A DNA stretch of 64,000 nucleotides from Morella rubra (Eukaryota; Streptophyta; Magnoliopsida; Fagales; Myricaceae), in contig CM025852.1 of assembly GCA_003952965.2 (NCBI GenBank), positions 19,417,279 through 19,481,278 of the forward strand, in the 5' to 3' direction. A model generated the notes under the pieces. It searched no databases. It was not told the DNA's origin and saw nothing but the letters and a program-made list of their open reading frames with translations. Every line of letters begins with the position of its first letter. Position 1 is the first letter of the stretch. Positions 11,701 through 23,762 of this stretch are shown here, in pieces. A program made the translations under genes and the position numbers.

Positions 11701-14165
11701 GCAGGAACAAGGAAAAACAGAACAAGCAAGAAAAGATTTGGGTAATTCATTTAACTCGAAATTCTTTGGCTTTTGTCTTTTTGAAAGTTGATCAAGTTAA
11801 ATTAGTTATGCTAACCTGCCCACTGACTTCACTTCAGTACACCAAGGAGCAAACCTGGTTTCACGTATTTGTCCACAAAAATGACATGCTTCCTCTTATC
11901 TTTAACTTTCCCTTGATGGACAACATCCTTTGACTTCTGTTATTGGATAATTAAGTAGTATTTAACTAGGGAATATATGAACCATCCATGGCTAGTCATT
12001 GGTAGAGTTTAAAAACAATATGGTCAAGTTACAGCTTGAAGCAGTACTAAGGAGTAATTATTATATCAGGCACTATTATATGCTTTGCTATATGAAGTAG
12101 AATTGCCAGATGTTTAGTCTGAGGGTTATGCTCTTGTGTTCTACTAGAGTCTCTTAATAGAAGGTTACCCCAAGGTTCATCATTCAAGGTCTCAAGGAAC
12201 TGGAAAAGCTTTGGTGATTAATACTGTAGGGACTAGAATAATAATTTCCAAAAATTAATGCAGATGAGAAATGTTTGTCTAGGGGACATAATTGGTGGGC
12301 ATACTAATTGCACGATACTTGTGATACTAAGTTAGAGAATGTTACCTCCTCAGGGTATGTGTTAGACCATTAAGATTGTCTGCTGAAATATTCAGGGGAT
12401 TGCTTGTATGTTGTGGTTCCTGATTTTTTTTCTCTTCTTTTTCCTCCTCTTTCCCTTGTCAAGATGCTCAAAATAAATAATATTGATGTGCAGTAAATTG
12501 AAAAAACACGCTTGAGAGTGGATAGAATGTATGAGATCAAAAGTTGAGATTCATTGGTCTTAGTTGAACAAGTTGAAGTAGGTTCTAGGAATAGCTGTGC
12601 ATGAGACACAGAGTAATGACCTAGGTGTTTGACCGGATGAGACAATCATGTTTGTATGCCAGTTCGTAAAAGAAAACAGGAAAAGGAAAAGAGAGACTTT
12701 GATTTATTGCATGAATGTGCACCAAAGGGCTGCAATAAAGTGGTCGGTTTTGCGATACTTGTTCTACCAACTACCAGAAGACCTATTTGTTGTGATTTTG
12801 ATAATTGTGAAGCAGCGGGGGCAGAAATTGGATTTGTTTTATGATGATAAAAGATGAAGTTTGTGAAAACATTAACTATTTAATAGATTCTCATATTTTT
12901 CCTCGTATTTGTATTCTCTTAGGTTGTGTTCATTAGAATGGGCTTCAGCATCACTCATTGTTAATTTGGCAAAACTTCTGTAACTCATTACTCTTGGATA
13001 GGAACTGCTAATTCTCCCTCATAGAGGAAATAATATAATTAGGTAGTATACTATTTTCATAGTGCCATAGAAATCCTTCTATAAAATTATACATTCTATT
13101 ATGATTTTAAATTTGACGGTCCATTAATGCACTTGAGGGAGGATTATAAGTGGCAAAGATTACTAATGTGACATTTAAATGTAACTTCAGAAAGTGACTA
13201 TATGGAGCTAATTTCACTGAAGATCGATTGTGTTTCACCCAAATTTTCATCATCAGTTTTTAATTAATCCACAATGGTCGGATTATATATTGTGCAGGTA
13301 TGGTTGAAGTTTATAGTTTTAGACATATGGGTATCTAAAATACAGATGTAAATTCAAAGCGTAAGCGAAGCCAGTCAACAGTATGTCAACTATTTAGAGT
13401 ACCAATTATTGTGAATAGAACTCATGATTCGAAATACTCATCATCAGTTTTTAATTAATCCACAATGGTCAGATTATATATTGTGCAGGTATAGTTGAAG
13501 TTTATAGTTTTAGACACATGGGTATCTAAAATACGGATGTAAATTCAAAGCGTAAGTGAAGCCAGTCAACAGTATGTCAACTATTTAGAGTACCAATTAT
13601 TGTGAATAGAATTCATGATGCGAAATACTCGAGATTTGGAATTCTCGACAATCAAACAGACCTTTAGTGGCTCTCTTATATGAAGATGTTTCCATATTGG
13701 TTTTGCACTTGCTTTATTATACATCCTGGTCATATGGTTGGTTTGCCATCTTCATAACCCTCTAGTGTCAACCTTTGATTCTTGCTTTGTAGCCAATCAA
13801 TTTACCGCTCGCCTTTGGAGAACAGTTATTTTGCTTATGTCATTGCTTTACTAAAATTGGTCCTGCAGAACGCCTTTCCATGATACGGCAACAAAGAGCA
13901 GAGGCTGCTAAGAAGCGAGAAGAAGAAAAGGCTGGTAAGAGATTCTTGTAGTCCTAACTGTCTGCCTTAACTCTTTGGGAAGCCCTTTTCTTGCTCCAGG
14001 CTTTGTAAAGGCTTTCCAAGGGGTGGACGCATTACTGTGGAGTAGGAACAGGATTCCTAAAGTTTTTCTCGTTTTGTTCTCTTGTGATTGTGTCCCCCCA
14101 GACTGATTGTGATTTATCTACTCGTGTCAGCTAAAGAACAGAAAAAATCAGAGGCACGCAAGTGA
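8800..14165 (+). CDS. 28 kDa heat- and acid-stable phosphoprotein (PDAP1/PAP1) homologue
   Basis: Eight exons: 8800-8866, 9533-9570, 10671-10742, 10861-10944, 11026-11060, 11656-11741, 13869-13934, 14131-14165; 160 residues. The N-terminus MGRGKFKGKPTGHRNFST and the following SSRPRSFKK are hallmarks of the PDGFA-associated protein 1 family. Residues 36-59 are a Glu-rich acidic run, then KRKGTLGLIEIENPNLVKQKN, then from about 88 a charged helical segment ([38 protein letters not shown]...) that forms the casein-kinase-substrate domain and likely a coiled coil, ending AAKEQKKSEARK. In animals the protein is a phosphoprotein linked to translation or growth signalling; the plant role is poorly known. 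The donor after exon 3 (GAG|GTCACT) is weak, but the frame and family match favour it. Intron 6 (11742-13868) carries a 191-bp tandem duplication. Confidence 0.92.
13248..13630 (+). repeat. 191-bp tandem duplication in PDAP1 intron 6
   Basis: Two copies, about 13248-13438 and 13439-13629, with period 191 and only a handful of substitutions (for example ggtcgg/ggtcag and acatatg/acacatg). Both start catcatcagtttttaatt and end gaaatactc. The close similarity implies a recent event. It contains no open frame of note. Confidence 0.92.
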
Positions 14166-15859
14166 ACGATTGTGAAGAAGCCAAGGCCAAGTTGATAAAT
14201 ATTGGTTGTTTTCTCCGAATATTTAACACTTCTACATTGCTATTAAATTCCCGGAAGTAGTGATGTATTTTCCTTTAATATCCTTATAATGTCAAGACAA
14301 TTTTAGTAGCTCTTGTTATAAAATAAAGAACAGAAGGAAGGGTATTTTCAGGAGACCTAATGCTAGTTGTTTGAACCAATTATTTTAGCTGGCATAAGCG
14401 GTGCTCTCTCTCTCTCTCTCATATGATTAGCTGAGCTTTGTGAGCAACTATGAGCTTTCGTTTGATATAATTAACTATTAAAATTGGAATCCATAGACAT
14501 GAATTGGGATGCTTTCTTCGATCTTTCCTCTACGCAATTATAGTAATGGAAAAAGTCTTTGATGAAGTTATGGGTGGCGGTGGCCTCCAAAATTGACGAA
14601 GTCACCACATTGCGTTATGTTGTTTTCAGAGTGAAAGAACCTGATTCGAACTGATTGTTCAAGCAAATTGCAAGTTGAAGAAATACCTTTACAATTAGAC
14701 TTGTTCTTGTCAGTTGGGGAGGCTACATGCACCTAAAAGAAAGAAAGCTATCCAAAAGTCTGAAATTATTCCATAGATATAGCGACCTGCCCATTTTAGA
14801 TAGAAAATACTTTACCCAAAGATCCGTTCAAGGATATGATAGGCAAGGAAGATTCCTGAAAAGTATTTACATTGGGCGACTTTTTTCTCTCATTCTCTTT
14901 AATCCTTAACAATTGATGCATGATATATAGTTTCATATTTAAACTTTATTCATAAAATATTTATATAAAAATTATGACGGAGCACTTCTATGGTCAATAG
15001 CCTTCCCAAAATTTCAATTATTTACCGAAATCTTTGCAAAGTGAATCATTTATGAGAAATGCCATATATATATTAATATGATTGAACCACTGGAGTCCCT
15101 AATTGGCAATACAGCGAGGCGAGATTTGGTCCATGAAAGACAAATAGAACCATAAAAAGACAGGCATATAAGTTCCTCATTTTCTCAGCAGTTTATTTGA
15201 CTCGAAAAATTCTCACCCCACAGTTTACCAAGTCGGAGACATGGACCAATTTTCTGTGACCTTTCCTAATTAGAAAGATAAATAATAAAAAAATAAAGGA
15301 AGAAATTTGACTTCAACTGGTATTGGTGAGCGCGTATGAAACTTGACTGAGAAACGTTAAAAAAACAAAATAAATAAATAAATGTTATTACCAAAGCAAT
15401 TAAACTCGTGCTGTTCATGCAAAAAAACAATTAAGCTCGTGCTGTCTTCGCTGCCAATAATTTTTACCCAAAGCAAAAATGACAGAGAGTGAGCACATGG
15501 GATGGGAATATAAAACACGAAGACCCACCTGAATGATGTGCTTTGCGGCTAGGAGGAAGAGGACCCACATGAATATGTTGTAATCTAGCTGCGTGATAAG
15601 GATATGCTCTGTTTTTATTGCTATTTTGATTTTTCGGACCAACAAAGGGAAGAATATGCTTTGGCATTTGTACCCATCCCGTCTCCTGTTGTTCGATTGG
15701 GCAGGACATTAATTCTCTGTGTATACACAAAAGATAACCACTACGGCAATCGCATGACTCAGGCTAACCAAAGATAGCCCCGTGGCTTGGACTGGGATAG
15801 TCAAATGTGGATTAAATTTCTTACTCCAATTGTATGGTTTTGGTCGAATAAATCAAATG

Positions 15860-15890
<31 letters not shown>

Positions 15891-16070
15891 TTTTAAAATT
15901 TTATAAGATTCAATATTTCTCTCTTATTAATAAAACTATCTAATTATATTAGTAAATTCAACCCTTTTATTATTTTTTTTATTAAAAAAATTGTTTTTGA
16001 AACACTTAAACTGTTATTAAAGTAAAATATTCTCTCAAGTAATTGCATGTATGGTGGTTGGTTTTAAAAC

Positions 16071-16456
16071 GGTGATATTTGACTAGCAAAAAATTTAAGA
16101 ATTTTGAGTTTATAAGAGAAAGTTTTGAAAGTTTGACTTTTTATAGGAATTTGTAAAAAGTGGTTAAAAAGTTTAAGAATGTTGATGTAGAATTATTTTT
16201 ATTATAGTTTGTTAAAAAATAAAGAGAGATAAAGATTTGATGGAAATTTTTAATTATAAAGTAATGAAATTCGTTAAAAAGTAAGGAAAGAAAATATTTG
16301 ACATAGTTTTTTTTTATGAGAAGGTACTGAAGTTAATGTAAAAATGTGTTGAAATTTATGTGAAATTTTAAGATTTTGATATGTCATTGTAAAAAATTTG
16401 GCATTTTGAAAAAATTTCTTAAAAAGTTGAGAATTTTTTATTATCAAACATAATCT
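16071..16456. mobile_element. AT-rich MITE-like element, copy 1
   Basis: Ends are imperfect inverted copies (ggtgatatttgactagc at the left; the right end reads ttattatcaaacataatc, whose complement resembles it). The body shares long stretches with the next copy: taagaattttgagttt, agaaagttttgaaagtttga, gtaaaaagt, aaggaaagaaaatatttga. It has no coding capacity. Class is not certain. Confidence 0.6.
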
Positions 16457-16554
16457 TAAATGTGTTCCACACTCAAATCCTAGCACAATCAGAAATTCCA
16501 ATTTTTTTTACACAAGAACATAATCACCAATCAATGGAAGGCTTTGAAATTTAT

Positions 16555-16935
16555 GGTGTTGTTTGGCAAGATATTTTTTTAAGAATTTTGAGTTTTTAAT
16601 AGAAAGTTTTGAGAGTTTGATTTTTATGGGGTTTGTAAAAAGTTGGTGAAATTTTTTAAGAATGTTTTATTCGATAATGAATTTTATTAGAGGATGATAA
16701 TAATAATAATAATAATAATAAAGTAAGAAGGGAACAAATTTGATGGAATTTTTTTAATAAAATAAATAAATGAAGTTTGTTAAAAACTAAGGAAAGATAA
16801 GATTTGATATAATTTTTTTTATGAAAAAGTATTGAAATTAGTGAGAAAATTTTAAAATTTTGATGTTTTAAAAAATTTGGCTTTTTAAAAAAATTTATTG
16901 AAATTTTTTTTTTTATTATTATTACCGAACATCAT
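16555..16935. mobile_element. AT-rich MITE-like element, copy 2
   Basis: Left end ggtgttgtttggcaa and the complement of the right end (gatgatgttcggtaa) match as terminal inverted repeats. The body is a diverged copy of 16071-16456 with an inserted (aat)n run near 16696-16720. A short TTAT follows both ends and may be the target duplication. Non-autonomous. Confidence 0.65.
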
Positions 16936-17171
16936 CTTATATTAATAAATAAATAAAATCAGTGTATTTGTGTTTCCCAACAGCTTTTGTTATGCCATGT
17001 GGCGGCACCTAAATACCTGATGCGTTTCTTCAAGTCCATCTTGGTTAATGAAATTGTGCCTACCAATATAATCTGTGCATAACAATTTTTCTTTTCGTTT
17101 TTCTTTTTTATATTTAGCTTTGTTTGCATCTCTAATAGGTTAAGGATACGTCTACAGTTAGTAAGGCTATG

Positions 17172-17468
17172 CAACTTTCCATTCTAAACTATCAATTTCG
17201 TTATATTTTATTCATCAACAATTAATAGTTTAAACTTTGCATCCCATCATTAATTTGAGAGAAAATTGTTAATTTGGTTCAATGACAATTTTTCTCCTCA
17301 TATTTTTTTTTTATAATTATATTTTATACGAAATAAAGTCGTCATTTCATTAAACAAAGATAGAATTTACCTCCAAATTAACAGTAAAATGTGCAAAGTA
17401 TAAATTGTTGGTAATTGAAAGACGAAATGTAACGAAATTAATAGTATGAGGTGTAAAGTGTTAAAACC
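17172..17468. mobile_element. Inverted-repeat (foldback) MITE
   Basis: The first and last roughly 85-90 bases are inverted copies. The left arm has ctatcaatttcgttatatttt, and the complement of the right arm has ctattaatttcgttacatttc; both continue into caacaatt...actttgca and gttaatttg. The centre is AT-rich and non-coding. Exact ends and target duplication were not resolved. Confidence 0.7.
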
Positions 17469-19279
17469 CCAATAATAGGGAGGCAAAAGTGTATTTTTCT
17501 CTTTTTTTGTTTTTTGTTTTTAATTTTAATCAACTAATGTAGATAAAAGATGGTGCTTTGAATTTAGCTATTTTTATGTACTGTCTTTTATCCCGTATTC
17601 AATTTAACACTAAAAAGTTAATCCTTCCCTTTTATGCTATCTAATTGGCAAAACCAAGATCATAATCGCTTGCAATCTATGAGTTCGAGGTGAAATGTTT
17701 GGTGTTTGCAAGTAAGATCCAATGTTTCTTTTCAAAATGTTAAGTAAATGACAACCCATTTTATAGTATAGTTATGGTAATATAGCAGTATACGCGCGAC
17801 AATGCCTTTATTAGGTAGAGACTAGTTTAGGTGAACTTTCCCTTTTTACTACATATGAAAAAATACTATGCATCGAGTCGTTAATCCGTAGCCTTTGGGT
17901 TGTTTAATTTATATTAGACAGTAAACCCTATATAAATTGTTTGCATAGTTAAATAATAAATAAATGTATATATTAAAAAGAGAGAGTTATTACATGCACA
18001 ATTTTAATATCTGAATTCAAATAAACTATCTTGAATTGATGTATGTAGTCAAAATCACACAAACCTTCACGTTCTCAATTGAATAAACTATATGCTCAAC
18101 TAGAGCTTTAAACAAATCTTTATTTGTTTGCACTCTGCTCATGTCATTATTTAGGATCCTATTTTTTTATGGAGTTATTTCTATGCAAGAAAATATGATG
18201 AATTTGGGGCATGTCGAAGAGGTGATCACTAGTTTAGTTATCTCTGTTGGTCTTCTTTTTTTTTAAAAAAAAAACACATAATTTGTCTCTTCTTTAGGGA
18301 AAGCTAAACTTTAATAAATTAAAAATATAAAATTACAGATAACAAAACCAATAGTCAAGAAAATATAGGACCATAGAATATTAAAAAAAAAATGTGGAAA
18401 AAAATGAGTTGGTCATATGCAACTAATATTGATTTAGACATTTTGAGTGGTAAAAATTTTGAGGCGTTAAAAATTAATGAAAAAGTGAAAAGAGAGATTA
18501 TTTGAATGAATTTTTTTTATTTATTTAGAATAAAAATTAATAATTTGATAGACAGAGAATTTTATATAATTATTTTATTAAAATCAAAATTTCGGAAGGC
18601 CGAAAATCTCCTATTCAAGTCGAGGAAGCACAAAATATTTAAAATGACCTGAAACAACCGGTAAAACTGGTACAGCCCAATTCTACGTGGATATATCTTA
18701 CTAGAGGGTTTAATAAATAAGGAGAAAGAAAGAAGAAGACGAAAAAGAGGTTGAAAGTGCTGTTGAAAGAAGACAACTTCGACATAATTTTATTATTGGA
18801 GATTTTTTTTTCTTTTGAGAAATAAAGCACTCAGTTGAGTTTATATAACTTTTGTTATATTGAATTTTCTTTTGTTTTAAATAAGTAGCAATGTCAAAAT
18901 TCTATTTAGAGGAATTTAACGAAAAGATTCAAATTATTGAAAATCGAACTTAAAGTCGGTTTGTTTTCAAAATTTTAATTAAAATTTTATTTTTATCAAA
19001 TATATTTTAAAATTTAATTTTTATTTTTATCACATATTTACCAATTTTAATACCACTTCTTTTTATCGTGAACATAAAATTTTACTAAAATTTTAAAACC
19101 TAACGGACTGAGGAGACTCGATATTATAAAATTAAAAAATTGGCAAAGCACCGATATCTCATATTTAGGGTGCATAATTATTTTCTCCGTTCTTCTTTAT
19201 TTTTTTTTATTTCTTATTTAATAAATAAATAGACGGTACACAAGGGCGGGACCCACTGTCCCCGCCCCGTAGGAACCAT

Positions 19280-19286
19280 TATAAAA
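19280..19286 (+). promoter_or_regulatory. TATA box of the RING-H2 E3 gene
   Basis: TATAAAA, followed about 30 bp later by the start of a pyrimidine-rich leader (ccctctctctgtttctttctctc) ending in a GTGAGT donor at 19454. Spacing and leader composition fit a core promoter with transcription starting near 19310. Confidence 0.6.
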
Positions 19287-19453
19287 CACACGAACCGGAA
19301 ACCGCACCTTTTTCCTAACGTTACCCCGGCTCCCTCTCTCTGTTTCTTTCTCTCTCTCCGAGAGATCAATCGTTTTTCTCTCTTCCTCCCTCTTGCTGGA
19401 GATTCTCTGTGTTTCTCTCGCTGGATCGTGGATCGCCCTCTCCACGATTGCAA

Positions 19454-21359
19454 GTGAGTAGTTTTATCCTGTCTTGAAATTTCAACGTGATCGGTAAAAT
19501 ATAACGGTAAAAATTTAGCTTTTTCCTTTCGTTGAATTCACCGCGAAAAGGTTTCGTTATCCGCATGTTTGGTTACCTGGAAACCGGGAAAAGAAGAACA
19601 ATAGTGAAGAAAATTTCCTTTCGAATATTGTGATAAATTCTCTTCTGGGTATTCTAGGATTCGAGTCAAAATCGTTTCAAGAGTTCGCATAACGTTTAAT
19701 ATCTTTAAATCTGTTTTCTTTTCCTATTTCAAATAGTAGTTTTCATTGTCCGCATGTCTGGTTACCTGAAAGCTGGGTACCAAGAAAGTTGAGGAAATTT
19801 TTGCAAATATCTTCACGAACTTTCTTCTGGGTATCCAAGAACTCGGTGGAAATCTTATCAATGTTTCCTTCTCTTTTATATTTTAATTATAACATGATCG
19901 TCAAGAAGATAAAGCTAAATTATTAGTCTTTTAATGGAAAAAGAAATATATGGCTCTCATTATCCTCAGTTTCGTTACCTTGAAACTGGGAAAAAAAAGG
20001 AAGAAAAGTGAAGTTTTTTATTTTGTAAATTTTTTCTTCTGGGTGTCCCAAAAAGTGGTATGAAGATTTATTTTTTTGCTTGACCATTCTCGAACGAAGG
20101 TCCTCATTGGTTGGATACAGATACCAGTTTATGAGTTGTTTTAACCTGAAAAATTGCAAAACCTTTTCTTTCTGCTGGTCATGATTGTATCAAGAAAGGT
20201 TGTGATCATCCAATCTTGTTTTACTAATTATTGGGTTGACTATGCAAGTGAGGATCTCATCATTTAGTGAGAGCACCATTCTCTTCATTGGTCGGTTCCA
20301 TTGTAGGGTGTCATTATTCGATATTGGAGGAGCAAATAAATGTATCTTTTTCCCAAGTTGGAGTTTGAATTTGATAAGTCTGGGAGCTCACGTTTAATTA
20401 TTTGCGCTCTTTTTTTCTTGAGCCAAATATTTGCTGGAGTTTTTTCATTTGAAAACTCTTTTTGGTGTTGGTAGGTTGTAGAGGATCAAGATAACATTAT
20501 TTAGGATCCCTTCTAGGCTTTTTGTTGAGTTTGGTTGCAGCATAAGGTTTTTATATATTACTTTGGACTGAAGCAGTTGTCTTTGTGAGAGGATAGATTT
20601 AACTGAATTTTGAAACCTAGTAAACTCTATGTGCTAGAGCCAAAAAGGAGAGCAGCTTCAATTTGGATAGAAATAAAGCAAGATCCTTATGGATGCTTCT
20701 CATAATAGTTAGGAGACTGGTTTTTCTTTTGCCTCTTGTAGGAGATAATTCAGCAGTAACTGTCTTGTCTAAACTGGGGCTTAGCGCTAGTGGTGGATTC
20801 ATTAATAATTCTTGACCCATGTTTTGTAGAATAATCTCTTCCTCTCTCAATCGATTCTGAGTTTTGCCCTTTCTGGGTTTCTATACCTAGAAAAAGGTGA
20901 ATCTTTGTCAATCCAATTTTAGGATCTCTTTTATGATTTAGAACACCCTGTGGGAGCATTTGTACTGTTTTATATGACTCATCTGTGAGAGCCTGATACT
21001 GGAAATATGGAGCTGACATAGGGTACCTCATGCTGGTGGTCTTTTAGGTTGAGTTCCTTGTACTTTATATTTGGGGTAGTGTTTGGGATCCTTCACAGGA
21101 TGCTGTAGTTGAAGGCTGTTACCGAAACATGTGGGAAAATTGAGATTGTCTCGTCAGTTTTTCTAGCTTTTAAGATCACACAAGCTGAAGGTTTATTTTT
21201 TTTTGTCTGGTTTTCTTTGTCTGCTGAGTACCGATATGATTGTACAGTCGATCACCAAACAAATTGGACAACAAGAAGTACTTTTCATTCTACGCTGAAT
21301 TGATAATAATTATTGCTGTTCATGCTGATTTCTTTTGGTGTTTTTTTTAATGAAAGCAG
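19454..21359 (+). other. 5' UTR intron of the RING-H2 E3 gene
   Basis: A good donor (GTGAGTAG) at 19454 and acceptor (GAAAGCAG) ending at 21359, nine bases before the start codon, define a leader intron of about 1.9 kb. An internal leader exon cannot be excluded. The first 600 bases hold a three-fold degenerate repeat. Long first introns in plant leaders often enhance expression; that role here is inference. Confidence 0.7.
19558..20075 (+). repeat. Three degenerate direct repeats in the RING gene leader intron
   Basis: Units begin at about 19558, 19746 and 19959, spaced about 190-215 bp. Each starts near tccgcatgt/cctcagttt followed by (t)ggttacctgaaa and a G-rich gggaaa or gggtacc stretch, then an A/G-rich run, then 50-70 bases later ttcttctgggta with a following aag/gg-rich tail. 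Divergence is high but the order of blocks is kept in all three. Confidence 0.75.
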
Positions 21360-21368
21360 GTATTCAAC

Positions 21369-23762
21369 ATGGGCCAAAGGAATATGCTATGCACTAATCA
21401 GATGATTGGATTTGAATTGGATCATCATGGCCAGAATTATCTCCGTCCTGAGCCCTGCATCCTCTTGGGGCCCAATGCAAACTTTCCGCAACCCAATATT
21501 CGGAGTGTGGTACCAGCTTCAGGGAACACAGCTAACATCGACGTCCAATATTTGATAGAGCACTGTGACAATCCTGTGATTTATGGGATGACACAATACA
21601 ATGGAATGCAGCATCATCGTAATCTTGATTTAGGTGTTGCACCTGCAGCCAACTTTTATTATTCTTATGTGACACCTTTGTCTAGTAGTGTGGCATTACC
21701 TACTCTCCGTAGTCATGGGGCCTCCAATCACTTGCCATCTTCAAGCAATTATGGTGTCGTTGGAGTTGCTGCAGATGAGCATGGAAGCAACAGTCACTTT
21801 ATGGATGATGTCAGGGGTCCGTACAAGAGAAAATATGACGAAGGAACTGCTGGGAATTTTCAACATAATGAGGCCTCATCAAGCTCTACTTTGTCAGTTT
21901 CTTCCTTGAATACAAGGCATCCTGATGGGGTTGCTGTCATGGATGCTGCATCTTTTGACCTGTCCCAGTACAGAGGGGTTGGTACCCCATCACTCATGGA
22001 AGTTGGACCCCAGAGAAGTTTGAGAAATAGATCAGGTGCTAATGGGATGGATTCTCTTGTGGTGCATGACCATAATCATTTGATTCAAGGAAGTTATATG
22101 GGTCAGCCTTTTCAGTCAGCCGGTGCTCTTTGGTTGGATCAGCAGTTGAATAGTAATTCCGCGGATGGAGGTGCTTCAGCCTGGAACCAGGCTTCTGCAA
22201 TGCCTTATATACATGGTAAATCACTCATTGCTTGAGTGAATTCTCCTTTTCAGAGCCCCATTTGTACCATGGCTGTAACTTTATGTAAGAATTTTAGGAT
22301 TTTGTCTTGTTTTTTAATTTTATTAATGAAGCTTATTCTCATAAGCATGATTGTCTCTGTTCAAAGCCTCTCTTATAGCATCTGTTTCTGAGAATATCTT
22401 TGTTGTGACAAAGGGCGCCTTTGTGGATACCTCTCTCTTTGTCTCTCACCTATATATCCCTCACAGGAAGCAACGCCAATGGAACCCGGAGCATTGGTAT
22501 ATCAAGATATCACGAGACAGCTAGCAGCAGAGCTCTCCCTAGTTTCCAGCATCCTCTGCCCATCAACCACCGACACCACAATCAACATCATCCAAGCCCA
22601 CCTATGCTAGGAGCAAGAGGCCAGAATATTAATTTTCACTCTCCAGTAGCTGCAGCTTCATATAGAGTTTCAACAAATCCTTCTACCAGTACTCTGAATC
22701 CTGCTCAGAATAGTTTTGAGATGGGTCTTAGACATCCGGGATCTGTTCAACCAACCGGTCTTCGAATATACCGTCCCCACAGAGGGGGATTCGTGCCTGA
22801 GGCAACTCTTCGACATCGCAACCTTCCACACTTGAGAGTTCTGCAGGCTGATGTAATATTCTTCTCTATTGTGGCTTTTTTTTTCTCACTCTATTTCCAT
22901 AAAATAGCTTTATTTTGTGTTGAAGTATTTGGCATCTATAATCAAATATTCGTGTTACTAGTAATTACTAATTGGGTAAACTGTTTGGTTTTAATACGCG
23001 TAGGAAACTGCTATACTAGATATGCCAGAATTTTATCAAGTGGGCAATCTGATGGACCATCACAGAGACATGAGGTTGGATATAGAGCACATGTCTTATG
23101 AGGTAGGCTGAGGATGATTAATTATATATGCTTCAATTCTGGGAGATGGTTATTAATCGAACAATATTGGGGTGCAGACTGATAATTTCTGATTTAAAAA
23201 AATAGAGTGCCTCTGTGATTTTGAATTTGTAGAAATTACAGACCTCTATAGAAACTCGTTAAACTTGAAATTTGCAATTCCTGCAGGAGCTTCTTGCGCT
23301 GGGGGAACAGATTGGGAATGTAAGCACTGGGTTGTCTGAGGAAACTGTGAGAAGTCAATTAAGGACAAAAACCTATGTAACTTCTGCTACTGTTATCAAT
23401 CTGGAGGAGGCAGCTTCTATGGATCAGGAAGCTGATTCTTGCATTATATGCCAGGTACCTGAAAACATACTGTTTAGTGTTATCATTTTTGCTCATAGTA
23501 ATACAATGTATGTTAACTGTCGTATAGTTTTCAAACCATGTCAGCGTGGATTTCCACTTGATCATCGAAAATCCATTTTCTGAACTAACATATGGGTGTT
23601 GTATTGAATTTGCAGGATGAATATAAGAACCGAGAAAAGATCGGAATTCTTGATTGTGGGCATGAGTACCATGCGAATTGCCTAAAGAAGTGGCTGCTCG
23701 TGAAGAATGTGTGCCCCATCTGCAAATCTGAAGCACTGACCAGAGGAAGGAAGGATGTATAA
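21369..23762 (+). CDS. RING-H2 E3 ubiquitin ligase (RHG1A/ZFP1-like)
   Basis: Five coding exons: 21369-22215, 22467-22852, 23004-23102, 23287-23454, 23616-23762; 548 residues. The start MGQRNMLCTNQMI and PEPCILLGPNANFPQPN are diagnostic of a plant-specific E3 group annotated RHG1A or ZFP1. Residues 1-410 are low-complexity and probably disordered, with a basic KRKYD patch near 151. The C-terminal RING-H2 is complete: C496, C499, C514, H516, H519, C522, C533, C536, with W526 and P534 as expected for E2 binding. It should transfer ubiquitin to unknown substrates. The LSEETVRSQLRTKTYV and LEEAASMDQEADSC segment just before the RING is the conserved lead-in of this family. Reading past 22215 gives a short unspliced tail ending at 22235 that family comparison rejects. 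A damaged paralogue lies at 74-970 on the other strand. Confidence 0.93.

Larger units (their letters stand above)
14166..19279. other. 5 kb AT-rich spacer with MITEs
   Basis: No gene could be supported. It starts with the PDAP1 3' UTR. From 15858 there is a long T tract, then paired MITE-like copies (16071-16456 and 16555-16935), an inverted-repeat element (about 17172-17468) and an AT-rich block at about 18420-18600 that again resembles the MITE-like family. The remainder shows no coding bias or RNA gene. The last few hundred bases are the RING gene promoter. Confidence 0.55.

Noticed and set aside
12648-12857. Overlapping open frames of 69 and 62 codons in PDAP1 intron 6
   Set aside because: They lie wholly within the intron, have no acceptor/donor pair matching the gene's phase, and resemble no family I know.
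22216-22235. Extension of RING gene exon 1 to the stop at 22235
   Set aside because: A GTAAAT donor at 22216 and family continuity into 22467 show this is intron.
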